Origin: Nitrospirota bacterium
Lineage (GTDB): Bacteria; Nitrospirota; Thermodesulfovibrionia; Thermodesulfovibrionales; UBA6898
Direction of reading: 5' to 3'
Length of the DNA: 55,816 nt
NCBI GenBank assembly: GCA_016215155.1
Contig: JACRLQ010000077.1
Span: 1 to 55,816 of the forward strand
The position numbers were made by a program, and so were the translations under genes. The notes under the pieces are model-generated. The model saw only the letters and a program-made list of their open reading frames with translations. It was not told the origin of the DNA and did no database searches. Below are positions 39,021 through 48,079 of the stretch, piece by piece; the first letter of the stretch is position 1, and the number at the start of each line of letters is the position of its first letter.

Positions 39021-41189
39021 ATGGACGATCTCATGCGCGACGAGGACAAAACAAAACAACAGCTAATAGAAGAACTTGCTGAAATGCGGCGCCGCTCCGT
39101 CGAGGCGCTCAGGGAGAGCGAAGAGAAGGCTCTCGCCATTACCGAAAGCGCGATGGACGCTATCGTCGTTATAGACAACGACGGCAGGATCATCTACTGG
39201 AACCCGTCGGCCGAAAAGACCTTCGGCTATGATGAGGACGAGGCGCTCGGCAAAGGGGTGCATACCTTTATCGCGCCCCCGGGATACTATGAGGCCTTCA
39301 AAAGAGGGTATGCTCATTTTAAAAACACCGGAGAGGGCGGGGCTATCGGCAGGACCTTCGAATTTTCGGCAATCAGAAAGGGCGGGGCCGAGTTCCCGAT
39401 AGAGATCTCACTTTCGTCCTTCCGTATCAGGGGCCTCTGGCATTCGGCGGCCATCATAAGAGATGTGACCGATCGCAGGCTCATGGAGGAGCGCCTCCTC
39501 GAAGAAAAAATCTTTGCCGAAAACCTGATGGACAATACCGCCATCGCCGCCTTTGTCCTGAACAAAGAGCATAAGGTCGTGCTCTGGAACAAGGCCTGCG
39601 AAGAGCTGACCGGGGTTTTGTCCGCCGATGTCATCGGTACGGGTGACCACTGGAGGCCATTTTATCCCGGGAAGCGGCCGACGATGGCGGACATAGTCAT
39701 CGACGGCGACTACAGGAGCGTACCCGATCTATACGGAACGCATACGCGGTCCCCTCTTCTTGAGGGCGGCTTTCAGGCCGAAGGCTGGTATGAGAACATG
39801 AACGGGATGAACAGATATATTCTTTTTGAGGCGGCCCCGATATATAACAGCAGGGGAGAGCTCTCGTTTGCGATCGAGACCCTGCAGGACATCTCCCGCC
39901 GAAAAAAGACGGAAGAGGAACTGGAGATTTATAAAAGCCGTCTGGAAGACGAGGTGAGGGAGCGCACCTTGGAGCTGATGGGGGCCAACAGGCGGCTCGA
40001 AGAGGACATCCGTGAACGAAAGAGGATGGAGGATGAGATCCTTAAGATGCATAAGCTCGAATCCATCGGCGTATTGGCAGGGGGGATCGCGCACGATTTC
40101 AATAATCTTCTGTCGGCGATCATGGGAAATATCTCGCTTGCGAGGCGTCATGCCCCTGACGGAGGGAGGGTCACTGAACGTCTGGTCGAGGCTGAAAAGG
40201 CGTCGGCCCGCGCCATGGACCTGGCCAGGCAGTTACTCATCTTCTCAAAGGGGGGCGATCCGATTAAAACGGTCCTCCTGGTTTCGGAGCCGGTCAGGGA
40301 CGCCGCGGATTTCGCCCTGCGCGGCTCGAACATCGGGCTCGAAATCCTGGTCCCTGACGACCTTTGGGCCGTGGAGGCGGATGAGGGTCAGATCACTCAG
40401 GTAGTCAACAACATTGTGATCAATGCCCGCCAGGCCATGCCGGAGGGCGGAAAGGTCAGCATACGCTGTGAAAACGTTGTTGTCGGTCAGGGGGACATCC
40501 CCCCGCTTCAGGAAGGAAACTTTGTCAGAGTGTCGATAGGTGACGAGGGCGCGGGTATCCGCCCGGAGTATCTAAAGAGGATATTCGACCCCTATTTTAC
40601 TACAAAGCAGGAGGGGTCGGGCCTGGGTCTTGCGACGTCATATTCGATAATCAAGAGACACGGAGGGCATCTGACGGTCGAGGCAGAACCCGGCGACGGC
40701 TCTATATTTCACATCTATCTTCCGGCCATAAAGCGCAAAGGCATTGCCGGAAGGAAAGAGGAAAAGCGTCTCTTTCCCGGCAGGGGAAGGGCGCTTGTTA
40801 TGGACGACGAGGAGATCATCAGGTTCATCGTCGGGGAGATGCTGGAGGAGATAGGGTATCACTGTGAATTCGCTGAAGACGGAGCAAGGGCCGTCGAGAG
40901 CTACCTTGCAGCGCGTTCCGAAGGCGCCCCCTTCGACGTGGTACTCCTGGATCTGACCGTGCGCGGCGGCATGGGAGGCATGGACTGCATCACGCGGCTC
41001 AAAGAGATAGACCCAGGTATCAGGGCGATAGTCTCAAGCGGCTATTGTGACGACCCCGTCATGGCGAGTTATAGGGAATTCGGATTTCAGGGCCTTATCA
41101 CAAAGCCTTACCAGATAGAAGACCTCAGTAAAATTCTGCATGAGGTGATGGGCGCGGGTGACCCCGCGGAGGCCGACAGGGAGAGGTAG
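39021..41189 (+). CDS. PAS-domain hybrid sensor histidine kinase with C-terminal receiver
   Basis: A 722-residue cytoplasmic sensor. Two PAS domains lie at about 35-150 and 165-295, with a coiled-coil helix about 300-345. The dimerisation domain has phospho-acceptor H358 in GVLAGGIAHDFNNLLSAI. The ATPase has N box QVVNNIVINARQAMPEGG, G1 DEGAGIRPEYL and G2 EGSGLGLATS. A receiver domain at 590-712 has the phospho-acceptor D644 in VVLLDLTVRGG and lysine TKPY. No membrane segment was seen. No response-regulator or output gene adjoins; a -10-like TATAAT at about 38965 precedes it. Signal unknown. Confidence 0.93.
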   Translation: MDDLMRDEDKTKQQLIEELAEMRRRSVEALRESEEKALAITESAMDAIVVIDNDGRIIYWNPSAEKTFGYDEDEALGKGVHTFIAPPGYYEAFKRGYAHFKNTGEGGAIGRTFEFSAIRKGGAEFPIEISLSSFRIRGLWHSAAIIRDVTDRRLMEERLLEEKIFAENLMDNTAIAAFVLNKEHKVVLWNKACEELTGVLSADVIGTGDHWRPFYPGKRPTMADIVIDGDYRSVPDLYGTHTRSPLLEGGFQAEGWYENMNGMNRYILFEAAPIYNSRGELSFAIETLQDISRRKKTEEELEIYKSRLEDEVRERTLELMGANRRLEEDIRERKRMEDEILKMHKLESIGVLAGGIAHDFNNLLSAIMGNISLARRHAPDGGRVTERLVEAEKASARAMDLARQLLIFSKGGDPIKTVLLVSEPVRDAADFALRGSNIGLEILVPDDLWAVEADEGQITQVVNNIVINARQAMPEGGKVSIRCENVVVGQGDIPPLQEGNFVRVSIGDEGAGIRPEYLKRIFDPYFTTKQEGSGLGLATSYSIIKRHGGHLTVEAEPGDGSIFHIYLPAIKRKGIAGRKEEKRLFPGRGRALVMDDEEIIRFIVGEMLEEIGYHCEFAEDGARAVESYLAARSEGAPFDVVLLDLTVRGGMGGMDCITRLKEIDPGIRAIVSSGYCDDPVMASYREFGFQGLITKPYQIEDLSKILHEVMGAGDPAEADRER

Positions 41190-41283
41190 GCGCAGTTCCC
41201 TGGGCGGGAAGCAGGCCTGGACCTGAAATATCTCTAAACGTAAAACCTGCGGGGAATGGACGACAAAATGCCGGGCGGTGCTG

Positions 41284-41580
41284 TCAAACCTTTGAAAGCG
41301 CATCGAGCAGCGTCCTGAGCGGCAATGTCTCCGGACTGCCGTCATCGGCAAACGTGACCGTATGCCGGCGGCTGCCTTCACTTACTGAAATTTCATAATT
41401 AAAAAAATCGGCCCCGACCGTCCCGCCCGAAAGTCTTGCGGGCAGGGCGAAGAAGTGGATGCCCGTTATCAGTTCCTTTATCTTTTCTGACAGGGCGGCA
41501 TCATATCGGGACGTATCGATCAATGCCACGTCCTCGCTGATCCCCGCAAATCCACCTGTTTTTTTCACCGAGATTACCAT
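41284..41580 (-). CDS. Emfourin-like metalloprotease inhibitor
   Basis: A 98-residue protein whose pattern (VISVKKTGGFAGISED, HFFALPARL near 58, then NYEISVSEGSRRHTVTF and a final LRTLLDAL) recalls protealysin-associated inhibitors, the emfourin family, that block M4 metalloproteases. No signal peptide, in keeping with cytoplasmic inhibition. It lies 101 bp downstream of an M4-like protease on the same strand. Identification rests on pattern and gene context. Confidence 0.75.
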   Translation of the reverse strand: MVISVKKTGGFAGISEDVALIDTSRYDAALSEKIKELITGIHFFALPARLSGGTVGADFFNYEISVSEGSRRHTVTFADDGSPETLPLRTLLDALSKV

Positions 41581-41681
41581 ATAGTTCGCCTCCGGCAGCG
41601 CAGAGAGTGCAGCCCGGGGCCCGGCCCGGGCTGCCTGTTTCAGTTTAACACGATGAAACAGTAAAGTTTAGTCATACGGTC

Positions 41682-43070
41682 CTACTTCAAAGATTTTTTG
41701 AACTCCTCTATCTCGGCATGCAGCGCCCCTCCCTCGCCGAAATACTCCTGGAGGTTCATCGTCCCGCAGCAGCCTCTTCTGTCCTGGACGGCCCCGGGCG
41801 CATCTTCTATATGCGGCGCAAGTTCGACCCCGTCCTTAATATTTGCGGTGAGAGGTGTTGCGGACACAACTACCTCCCTCACCGTGAAACGGTTTCTTAT
41901 ATAGTTGCGGTACTGCACGGGTTTGCCGTCAGCAAGCGAGATGGCGAGCATCTGGTTTGCCACGTGGGCATAAGTGGCTGACGAGTGAGGCGAGGCGATA
42001 ATCGCCCGAAGGACCAGAGAAAAAAGATACTGGCCGCAGGTGTATAAGACTGAGGCGTCGTCTTTCACGGCGCTGCTTTTTTCGAAGGAGAAGATGTCAG
42101 ACAGGATATCATATATGGCACCCGTAAAGACCTGTGAAATCGCATGCACCTCCGTGCCCGCCTCGCTGAGCTTCAGGTCGTTGTCGGCGTTGCGGAGCCC
42201 GTTTGGTCTCCCCAGGGCCAACCCGAACTGTTCAGCCATATCTGAAAGAAATGTCTTGTCATGAAGGTTGGCCTTGGTCTGCGCAATGGCCGCCTCGACC
42301 TGGTCGAACTGCGAGAGGGCCAGGAATATCGCGACAAGGTCCCCGAAGGACTCATGCAGTCCGCCTGTCTGGGGAGGATTGCCCGACAGGAGCCAGCCCG
42401 GCTTGAGACCGTCCAAAATGGCATGCCCGGTTTCATGGGCAACGATGTCGAACGAGCGGCAGGTGTAGATGCGCTCTGCAGGCGAGCTTCCCGGTCTTAT
42501 AAAGTCGCCGAACTTGAGGGCCTTTTCGCCGCGGCTGTAGAAGGCGTTCATCACATCGGGCAGGCCGTGCGCGAATACATTGAGCGGGTCCGGGACTGTC
42601 GCGCTGTTCCACTGCCAGGGCATCTGGGCGGCCGCTGAGCCGGATGCCCCAGCCCTCTGGCACATGGTCAAGGTCTGGCGAACGACCGCGAAGGTGTGGA
42701 CCGCGTCGAAGGCGTCGGTCCCGGGGGTCTGTATCATGTCTCCAAATGCGTTGGGAGATACCGTCGGGAGCCCCTGGCTGTTGATGCGCGAGTCCCTCGG
42801 CCCTGCGAAGATATGCCTGGGCAGATATGCCTTGCGGACACCGATCTCCGTCACCGTCGGGTCCTGTTTCCAGATGAGGACCCGGGCCCCCGGCAGTATT
42901 ACAGGCGGGAACTTGGTTTTCGGCATCGGCAGGGGGACAGGAATTTTCGGGATGCCGGGTTGTACTGTGGCCTTCATAATCTTCCTGTGTCTGCGATATT
43001 CATCCGTCGGTGTCGGTACAAATGAAATTGGAACGCCCGGGCATTCTTCCGCGTCGGTCTTTTTTTCCAT
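41682..43070 (-). CDS. M4-like (gluzincin) metalloprotease without signal peptide
   Basis: A 462-residue protein with the zinc motif HETGH at 212-216 (SFDIVAHETGHAILDGLKPG) and the third-ligand Glu240 in GGLHESFGDL, placing it among M4/thermolysin-type gluzincins. The later segment GTEVHAISQVFTGAIYDIL fits the substrate-binding His region. No secretion signal is visible; the first 60 residues are proline-rich. It is likely made and controlled in the cytoplasm, which fits the inhibitor gene beside it. Substrate unknown. Confidence 0.85.
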   Translation of the reverse strand: MEKKTDAEECPGVPISFVPTPTDEYRRHRKIMKATVQPGIPKIPVPLPMPKTKFPPVILPGARVLIWKQDPTVTEIGVRKAYLPRHIFAGPRDSRINSQGLPTVSPNAFGDMIQTPGTDAFDAVHTFAVVRQTLTMCQRAGASGSAAAQMPWQWNSATVPDPLNVFAHGLPDVMNAFYSRGEKALKFGDFIRPGSSPAERIYTCRSFDIVAHETGHAILDGLKPGWLLSGNPPQTGGLHESFGDLVAIFLALSQFDQVEAAIAQTKANLHDKTFLSDMAEQFGLALGRPNGLRNADNDLKLSEAGTEVHAISQVFTGAIYDILSDIFSFEKSSAVKDDASVLYTCGQYLFSLVLRAIIASPHSSATYAHVANQMLAISLADGKPVQYRNYIRNRFTVREVVVSATPLTANIKDGVELAPHIEDAPGAVQDRRGCCGTMNLQEYFGEGGALHAEIEEFKKSLK

Positions 43071-43185
43071 CTTGAAACTCTCCTTTGAATTTAGCTGATC
43101 CGTTAATAAATACCCCCTTAAAGGCGGGCCCCCAATCCCTGGCTAAATTTCATCCGATCACCCCCTTCCCTCCTGATCGATCACT

Positions 43186-44160
43186 TCATGGACTGACCTG
43201 CTTTTTAATGTAGTCGACCGCCTTGTCCCTTTTTTTGTCCAGCAGTCCGGCCAGGTCCGTGATATATTTTTTTGTCTTCGCGGTGTCGCTTTCCGTGACC
43301 AGGACCTTCAGCCAGAAGTTGCCGGCCTCCCGGCCGCCGGCATTGGCTGAGGCAGGCACCCCGGCGAATGAGGTCAGCCCGCCGTCGAGGTGACCGCAGT
43401 CCGCCGACGCTTTAGATACGCAGGAGGGTCTGAGCTCCATTGATTTGTCGATATCGTAGCCCGATATCATGAGAGGCTCGAAGTCCGCGACATTTCCACT
43501 GTGGAACTTCCCCTTATCATCCACCCAGACGGAATCAATGGCGATCTCGATTTTCGTATCGATCTTATGCGAGCTTCCCCATGAGGCCACCTTTGTCTTT
43601 GCCTGCCTGGTCTTAAAAAACAGGGGGGAGGCCCAGAAGAAGCCCTCCCTGTCGCGGGCAAGGCCATAGAGCAATTTAAACGCCGGCTCCGCGGAACCAT
43701 TATCGACGGCCTTGCCGGTGTGGCCCGCCGCCGAGCGGACTACTTCCACGCCGTAATATTTCTGGTCGCAAGCGCCGTTTTGACCGCTCCAGAAATCTCT
43801 GCCGAAGTATGTTGATCCGAACTGCTGGACATAGTTTTCCGCCTCTTTGTTGAGTTCCTTCTTTATGTAGTCGAAGGCCAAAGGGGCGAGTATTCCGACC
43901 GCTGTCTCTGCAACGGCCTTTTGTTCAGCAATGCACTGAGGACATGAGTACCTTACATTGACGCTCTCGAAGGCCTTGTCCCAGTCGTGGGCATAGCCTG
44001 CCAGGTCTTCGCATTTAAGCATCCTGACCGTCACTTTTTCTTCTTTATCGAAAAAGGAATTTTCATGCGGCGGCGGAAAGGACGCACAGCCTGCCAGCAC
44101 CGCCAGAAATACCACGTGGACCGGAATCCCAACGACATTGAATCCTTTTTTTGAATACAT
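43186..44160 (-). CDS. Predicted lipoprotein of unknown function
   Basis: A 324-residue protein with a lipobox LAGC near residues 22-25 (VFLAVLAGCASFPPP). Cysteine pairs occur near 71-76 (YSCPQCIAE). No family was recognised. The last part is charged and helical (TKKYITDLAGLLDKKRDKAV). It lies 115 bp upstream of the metalloprotease gene. The 44161-44428 region upstream holds no gene. Confidence 0.75.
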   Translation of the reverse strand: MYSKKGFNVVGIPVHVVFLAVLAGCASFPPPHENSFFDKEEKVTVRMLKCEDLAGYAHDWDKAFESVNVRYSCPQCIAEQKAVAETAVGILAPLAFDYIKKELNKEAENYVQQFGSTYFGRDFWSGQNGACDQKYYGVEVVRSAAGHTGKAVDNGSAEPAFKLLYGLARDREGFFWASPLFFKTRQAKTKVASWGSSHKIDTKIEIAIDSVWVDDKGKFHSGNVADFEPLMISGYDIDKSMELRPSCVSKASADCGHLDGGLTSFAGVPASANAGGREAGNFWLKVLVTESDTAKTKKYITDLAGLLDKKRDKAVDYIKKQVSP

Positions 44161-44428
44161 ACGCGTCTCCCCAAGGTTTGTTGTCTATACGACTGTATTG
44201 CCGTGAGATGGAGGTGGCGTAAATTATCCATCACGCGGCTTTCCCCATAACTGCTGTTTTTATTCTGTTTTGGCTGTAATGGAAAACGGAGAAAACGGCC
44301 GCGTATGCTTATATGACTGCAGATTGTTTCGATCGCCCATTTTGTCCCCTTTTTTCTAATTCGAAGAAGCTTATGATCCCAAAGTATAAAAATACCAGAA
44401 TCGGGATTTTCTTGTCAATGGTTTTTTT

Positions 44429-45367
44429 CTATCGTTCCTTGCGCAGTTCGACATAATGCGCGGAGGCGAGCGCTGCGACGCAGCCATCCGCGGCGGCGAT
44501 TACGATCTGGTTTGCGAACTTCTGCCGCAGGTCGCCAATGGCGAATATGCCCGGCACATTTGTCTCGCACCTATCGTCGGTAATTACGAAACCACGTTCG
44601 TTCATCCTTACTTCGTCAGGGATGAGCTGATTGTTTGGGGAATACCCGATAAAGATAAAGACCCCGTCTGCCGGCAGGTCGTGAGTCTCAGCTGTTCTGA
44701 GGTTTTCGAGGGAGACCGACACGACAGCGCCACGGGCGCCCCTTATCTGCCTGACGACCGTGTCCCATATGATCTCGATCTTCGGCTCGGAGCGCAGGCG
44801 GGCCTGGAGCAGCCTGCCTGCGCGCAGGGTGTCCTTCCTGTGCACGAGATACACTTTACGCGTGAGTTTTGCCAGGTAAAGCGCTTCCTCGACGGCGGTG
44901 TCGCCGCCGCCGACAACTGCGACAGTCTTGTCCCGGAAGAAAAACCCGTCGCATGTGGCGCAATATGATACCCCGCTGCCCAGATATTCCGACTCGCCGG
45001 GAACGCCGAGTTTTCGCACGGACCCGCCGGCCGCCAGGATCAGTGCGATGGATTTTAATACGCGACCGTCACCTAGCCGGACCGAATGCATCGCGCCGCC
45101 TGCAGCCACCGATGCCACTTCCTCCTGCTCTACCTCCAGACCGAACGATCTGGCCTGTCGGGCCATCCTCTCTGCAAGATCGAAACCGGTAATGCCTTCA
45201 ACGCCCGGGTAATTGTCGACATCTTTCGATATGGCGATCTGGCCGCCCAGGAGGCCCTTTTCGAAGAGTACTGTTTTCAGCGCGGCCCTTTTGGAATACA
45301 GGCCAGCGGACAGGCCGGCGGGGCCGCCTCCAACGATTATCACATCGTAGCTATCTTCATGGTTCAT
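44429..45367 (-). CDS. trxB: Thioredoxin reductase
   Basis: A 312-residue FAD protein that reduces thioredoxin with NADPH. The FAD fingerprint is VIIVGGGPAGLSAGLYSKRA near 10. The redox motif is SYCATCDGFFFRDK near 133. The NADPH loop is VAVVGGGDTAVEEALYLA near 149 and the terminal FAD motif GIFAIGDLRQKFANQIVIAA. Length is standard. It lies 26 bp downstream of a thioesterase gene. Confidence 0.95.
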   Translation of the reverse strand: MNHEDSYDVIIVGGGPAGLSAGLYSKRAALKTVLFEKGLLGGQIAISKDVDNYPGVEGITGFDLAERMARQARSFGLEVEQEEVASVAAGGAMHSVRLGDGRVLKSIALILAAGGSVRKLGVPGESEYLGSGVSYCATCDGFFFRDKTVAVVGGGDTAVEEALYLAKLTRKVYLVHRKDTLRAGRLLQARLRSEPKIEIIWDTVVRQIRGARGAVVSVSLENLRTAETHDLPADGVFIFIGYSPNNQLIPDEVRMNERGFVITDDRCETNVPGIFAIGDLRQKFANQIVIAAADGCVAALASAHYVELRKER

Positions 45368-45393
45368 GGCAGTCTCCGGAGATGGACGGGCTG

Positions 45394-45822
45394 TTATCTG
45401 TCCTTCTTAAGCAGCTTCTCTTTCATCTTTGAATCGAATTTCTCTTTATTGATTATGAAGCGCTCGTGCCTTCCTTTTGAGATCAGGTCCACGCCGTCGT
45501 GCGCTTCTACTTCGAACAGCAGTCTCCGGCCGTCAACCTCGATCAGTTTTACCCGCGCGGTCACTTCGAACCCGGCCGGGGTAGCGGCAATATGGCTTAC
45601 GTCGATATGTGTCCCGACTGTCTGTTCAGCAGGCCAGTCAAGGTGTGGGTTTATCGCCTTAATGCAGGCCCACTCAAGAAAACCGACCATGAAGCCAGTT
45701 GCGAAAACCTTCGGCATTTCCTGAAATTCAGGAGATTCCGGATAGAGCGCCGGCACCGTCTTTGATTCCGGAATATGTATCTTGAACTCGGATTCAATCC
45801 CGGGCTTCAGGGTATCTTTCAT
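45394..45822 (-). CDS. Thioesterase of the fluoroacetyl-CoA thioesterase (FlK) type
   Basis: A 142-residue hotdog-fold protein. KVFATGFMVGFLEWACIKAI near 38-57 and QTVGTHIDVSHIAATPAG near 66-83 contain the Thr-His region of FlK-like thioesterases. The members are broad acyl-CoA or acyl-carrier thioesterases; substrate here is unknown. It starts 24 bp past the stop of a small conserved gene. Confidence 0.88.
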   Translation of the reverse strand: MKDTLKPGIESEFKIHIPESKTVPALYPESPEFQEMPKVFATGFMVGFLEWACIKAINPHLDWPAEQTVGTHIDVSHIAATPAGFEVTARVKLIEVDGRRLLFEVEAHDGVDLISKGRHERFIINKEKFDSKMKEKLLKKDR

Positions 45823-45845
45823 CTTATTCCCCCTGGCTACCCGCT

Positions 45846-46067
45846 TTATACCGCAGATAGCTCTAATTTTTCTTTGGTTTCAGAAGGAAGGCGAACAGGC
45901 GCAAAATAATTTTCGGGATACAAGTAATCTTCTCCCGATTCATCTATAACCCTCAGTTGATGATGTTGTACTGCGGATTTGTCGGTTATTACTTCGTATA
46001 TTTTTCGCACCTCAAGTGATGCCTCGTAACCATGACTGTCAACGCAAATCATAAAATGTCTTTTCAT
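45846..46067 (-). CDS. Small conserved protein of unknown function
   Basis: A 73-residue protein (MKRHFMICVDSHGYEASLEV, then LRVIDESGEDYLYPENYF). I recognise this as a widespread small family in bacteria without assigned function. It often neighbours another small ORF and is likely mobile. It lies 10 bp from the next small gene. Confidence 0.6.
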   Translation of the reverse strand: MKRHFMICVDSHGYEASLEVRKIYEVITDKSAVQHHQLRVIDESGEDYLYPENYFAPVRLPSETKEKLELSAV

Positions 46068-46077
46068 AATTACTCCG

Positions 46078-46308
46078 TTATAGATATTTTTTAATTTTTA
46101 TTTCCTTTTTCCCAATGCCGTGACCTTCGTACCAATGAACTTCAGCTTCCAAAACTGAACCGTCACTAAGTTTCACACGACATATGCCTTTGAGTTTTCT
46201 CCAATTCGTATTGCCGTAAATTCTATTCAGTCGTTTCAGGATATTTATGCCATGACCGGAAGCAATCGTTTCGATATTCTTGATATCGCCGATTATCTTG
46301 AAATGCAT
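46078..46308 (-). CDS. Small conserved protein of unknown function, basic
   Basis: A 76-residue protein (WRKLKGICRVKLSDGSVLEA, then HWYEGHGIGKKEIKIKKYL) of a type commonly found beside the preceding 73-residue family. No function is known. The pair behaves like an accessory cassette. Confidence 0.6.
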   Translation of the reverse strand: MHFKIIGDIKNIETIASGHGINILKRLNRIYGNTNWRKLKGICRVKLSDGSVLEAEVHWYEGHGIGKKEIKIKKYL

Positions 46309-46550
46309 ACTCTGATTTTATCAGTTTTTATTATTTATTTCTTTATTTATCTCTGGCATAACGATAGGTGAGAGGCGCAGGGAAGATCCCCGATACCCAA
46401 ACATCGGGCACAGGCAAGCGGGGATGACAGCTTGCTATATTGCCGGGTTAATAATTGCGGCCTTGGGAATATGTTCTTAGAAAAGCAGGGGCTTTCATCT
46501 ATTCGCACGCTGTTTATCAAGATTCACTATCCGGCTAGGGCCCGATAATT

Positions 46551-46644
46551 TCTGCGAGCCGCCCGGTGCGCTTGTCCGCCTGAGGAGGAGACCCGCATGG
46601 TGGGTGGTGTGGGGGCTGGGGGTTAACTACCCCCGGCTACCCGG
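46551..46644 (+). mobile_element. Possible group II intron 3' end remnant
   Basis: The segment starting GAGCC (46556) and continuing ACCCGCATGGTGGGTGGTGT, then GCTGGGGGT-TAACT-ACCCCCGGC-TACCC, resembles the domain V/VI region at the 3' end of bacterial group II introns. The 9-bp hairpin (one G-T) is clear. No reverse transcriptase ORF is present, and the domain V fit is loose. The rest of the 46309-46657 gap holds nothing recognised. Confidence 0.4.
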
Positions 46645-46657
46645 TTTACAACTTTTC

Positions 46658-46951
46658 TTATTTCTTCTCATTTTCCATTAATAGATATTTCGCGAAAATT
46701 CGCGGGACTCTCCCGTATAGTGCAACGGCAGTAAATAAAATTGCCATAATCACAACGTTAATACTCACGAGCCAATCTTTCCAGTTCTCAGGCAAATAAT
46801 TTAATTTTATGTAATCGGCAATATGGATCCCTATATACAACCAGCACATTCCGGCGATTATTAGTGATACGATTCTATAAAGCCAGTGAAGAGTGCCTGC
46901 AGGCTGACTCGGCCCAGTAAATGCCGTTAATAGTCCTTTAATAATTTGCAT
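46658..46951 (-). CDS. Small membrane protein of unknown function
   Basis: A 97-residue protein with two long hydrophobic helices (IVSLIIAGMCWLYIGIHIAD and WLVSINVVIMAILFTAVALY). No family was recognised. It stands alone between the intron-like remnant and vapBC. The upstream 46952-47210 gap contains no gene; AT content is high. Confidence 0.6.
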   Translation of the reverse strand: MQIIKGLLTAFTGPSQPAGTLHWLYRIVSLIIAGMCWLYIGIHIADYIKLNYLPENWKDWLVSINVVIMAILFTAVALYGRVPRIFAKYLLMENEKK

Positions 46952-47210
46952 TCTATTTATTTAATTTTGAGTTGTAACATGTATTAGACTGACGGCCATT
47001 ATATCAATATAACAGCCAGCAGCTATATTCAATATCACTGCTGTCCGCATAGTATGAAAAGTTACTGTATTTTTTTGTCAAAAGTCACACAAACAATAAT
47101 AGTTAAAAAAGAAAGGAAATTTGAAACCCTGGATAATTCTAATGAAACGGTCCTGGAATGTAAAGAATTAAATGCGGGGTCGGCGGGGATGTATTTTGGA
47201 CGGGCAAACT

Positions 47211-47615
47211 TTAAAGTCCTGGCACTACATTGAACCTCATCGCCATGAAATGCCTGTCGAAGGAAAATGCTGTATCTATTTTGAGCCTTCCCATCAGGGC
47301 AAAGCTCGTGCAGTCCGTGTGGCTGAAATCTTTGTCTTTGTATTTCAGAAAGGTTTCCCAGGCTTTTTCTTCGTCCTCGTCCTTCAGCGTCACGATGTTG
47401 GCGACACTGCTTTCTCTCAGTCTCTGACCGAAATCCCTTGCAATGGGCCAGCCGAGGCGCATCCTAAGCAGGGTGACCGTCTCACCGAATACATAATTAG
47501 TGGTGACAAGAGGGAAGGTATTTGACTTCAGAAACTTTGCTGCCTGTGTGTGGTCGGGGTCATTTCTGTCAACCAGCGCGTACCATGCGCCGGTATCGAC
47601 AAAAATCCTCTTCAC
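47211..47615 (-). CDS. vapC: PIN-domain toxin (VapC family)
   Basis: A 134-residue PIN-domain ribonuclease. Conserved acidic residues are visible in VDTGAWYALVDRND near the N-terminus, FGETVTLL near 44, DFSHTDCTSFALM near 96-108 and FSFDRHFM near 118. It overlaps the antitoxin by 4 bp and is downstream of it in the usual vapBC order. Confidence 0.9.
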   Translation of the reverse strand: MKRIFVDTGAWYALVDRNDPDHTQAAKFLKSNTFPLVTTNYVFGETVTLLRMRLGWPIARDFGQRLRESSVANIVTLKDEDEEKAWETFLKYKDKDFSHTDCTSFALMGRLKIDTAFSFDRHFMAMRFNVVPGL

Positions 47616-47860
47616 TTCTTCCTGCCGTAGAGATACCGGTCATGTTCACGGGCCACAGGCGCGCCATCGCCGGCGCCGGCGCCGATCAGCTTCAGTATGG
47701 GGTCTCCACCCTTGCCGTGAGGCTTCCCGGACAGATGCTCTGTTACTAAATCCCTTATAATTCCTGACAAGCTTTTCCGTGTCTTTTTTGATATCTCAAG
47801 CAGCATATGATATTGCCAGTCTTCAAGTGATATCTGTGTCCTGTGTTTTGTATTTTCCAT
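47612..47860 (-). CDS. vapB: Ribbon-helix-helix antitoxin partner of VapC
   Basis: An 82-residue protein beginning with a short ribbon-helix-helix DNA-binding segment (THRTQISLEDWQYHMLLEIS-like, KTRKSLSGIIRDLVTEHL). The glycine-rich C-terminal tail (GAGAGDGAPV) is probably the flexible toxin-binding part. The start lies upstream of vapC with a 4-bp overlap. Confidence 0.85.
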   Translation of the reverse strand: MENTKHRTQISLEDWQYHMLLEISKKTRKSLSGIIRDLVTEHLSGKPHGKGGDPILKLIGAGAGDGAPVAREHDRYLYGRKK

Positions 47861-47976
47861 TATGCTGTCTTTCCTGATAACTTACATCTTACATCACATT
47901 AATGATGATGTCAATATTGGCGGCACCAATCCTTTAACAGGTTGTTGAAAAAGTATTTTTCAGATGTTTTTCCGTC

Positions 47977-48038
47977 ATTCCCGTGCAGACGGGAATCCAT
48001 TGTTTTTAAGAAGTTTGGATACCCGCTTTCGCGGGTAT
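47977..48038. repeat. Paired palindromic repeats (CGTCATTCCCG type)
   Basis: Two hairpins, ATTCCCGT/ACGGGAAT (47977-47996) and ATACCCGC/GCGGGTAT (48019-48038), sit between vapBC and the malic enzyme gene. They are of the extragenic GTCATTCCCG family that also appears at 55491. Confidence 0.65.
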
Positions 48039-48079
48039 GACGGCTTTAACTGACAAAATGAGAGTCTTTCAAAAGCCCT

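Noticed and set aside
44110-44122. CCACGTGG at about 44.1 kb as a second parS
   Set aside because: Only the central bases match; the outer TGTT/AACA arms are absent.
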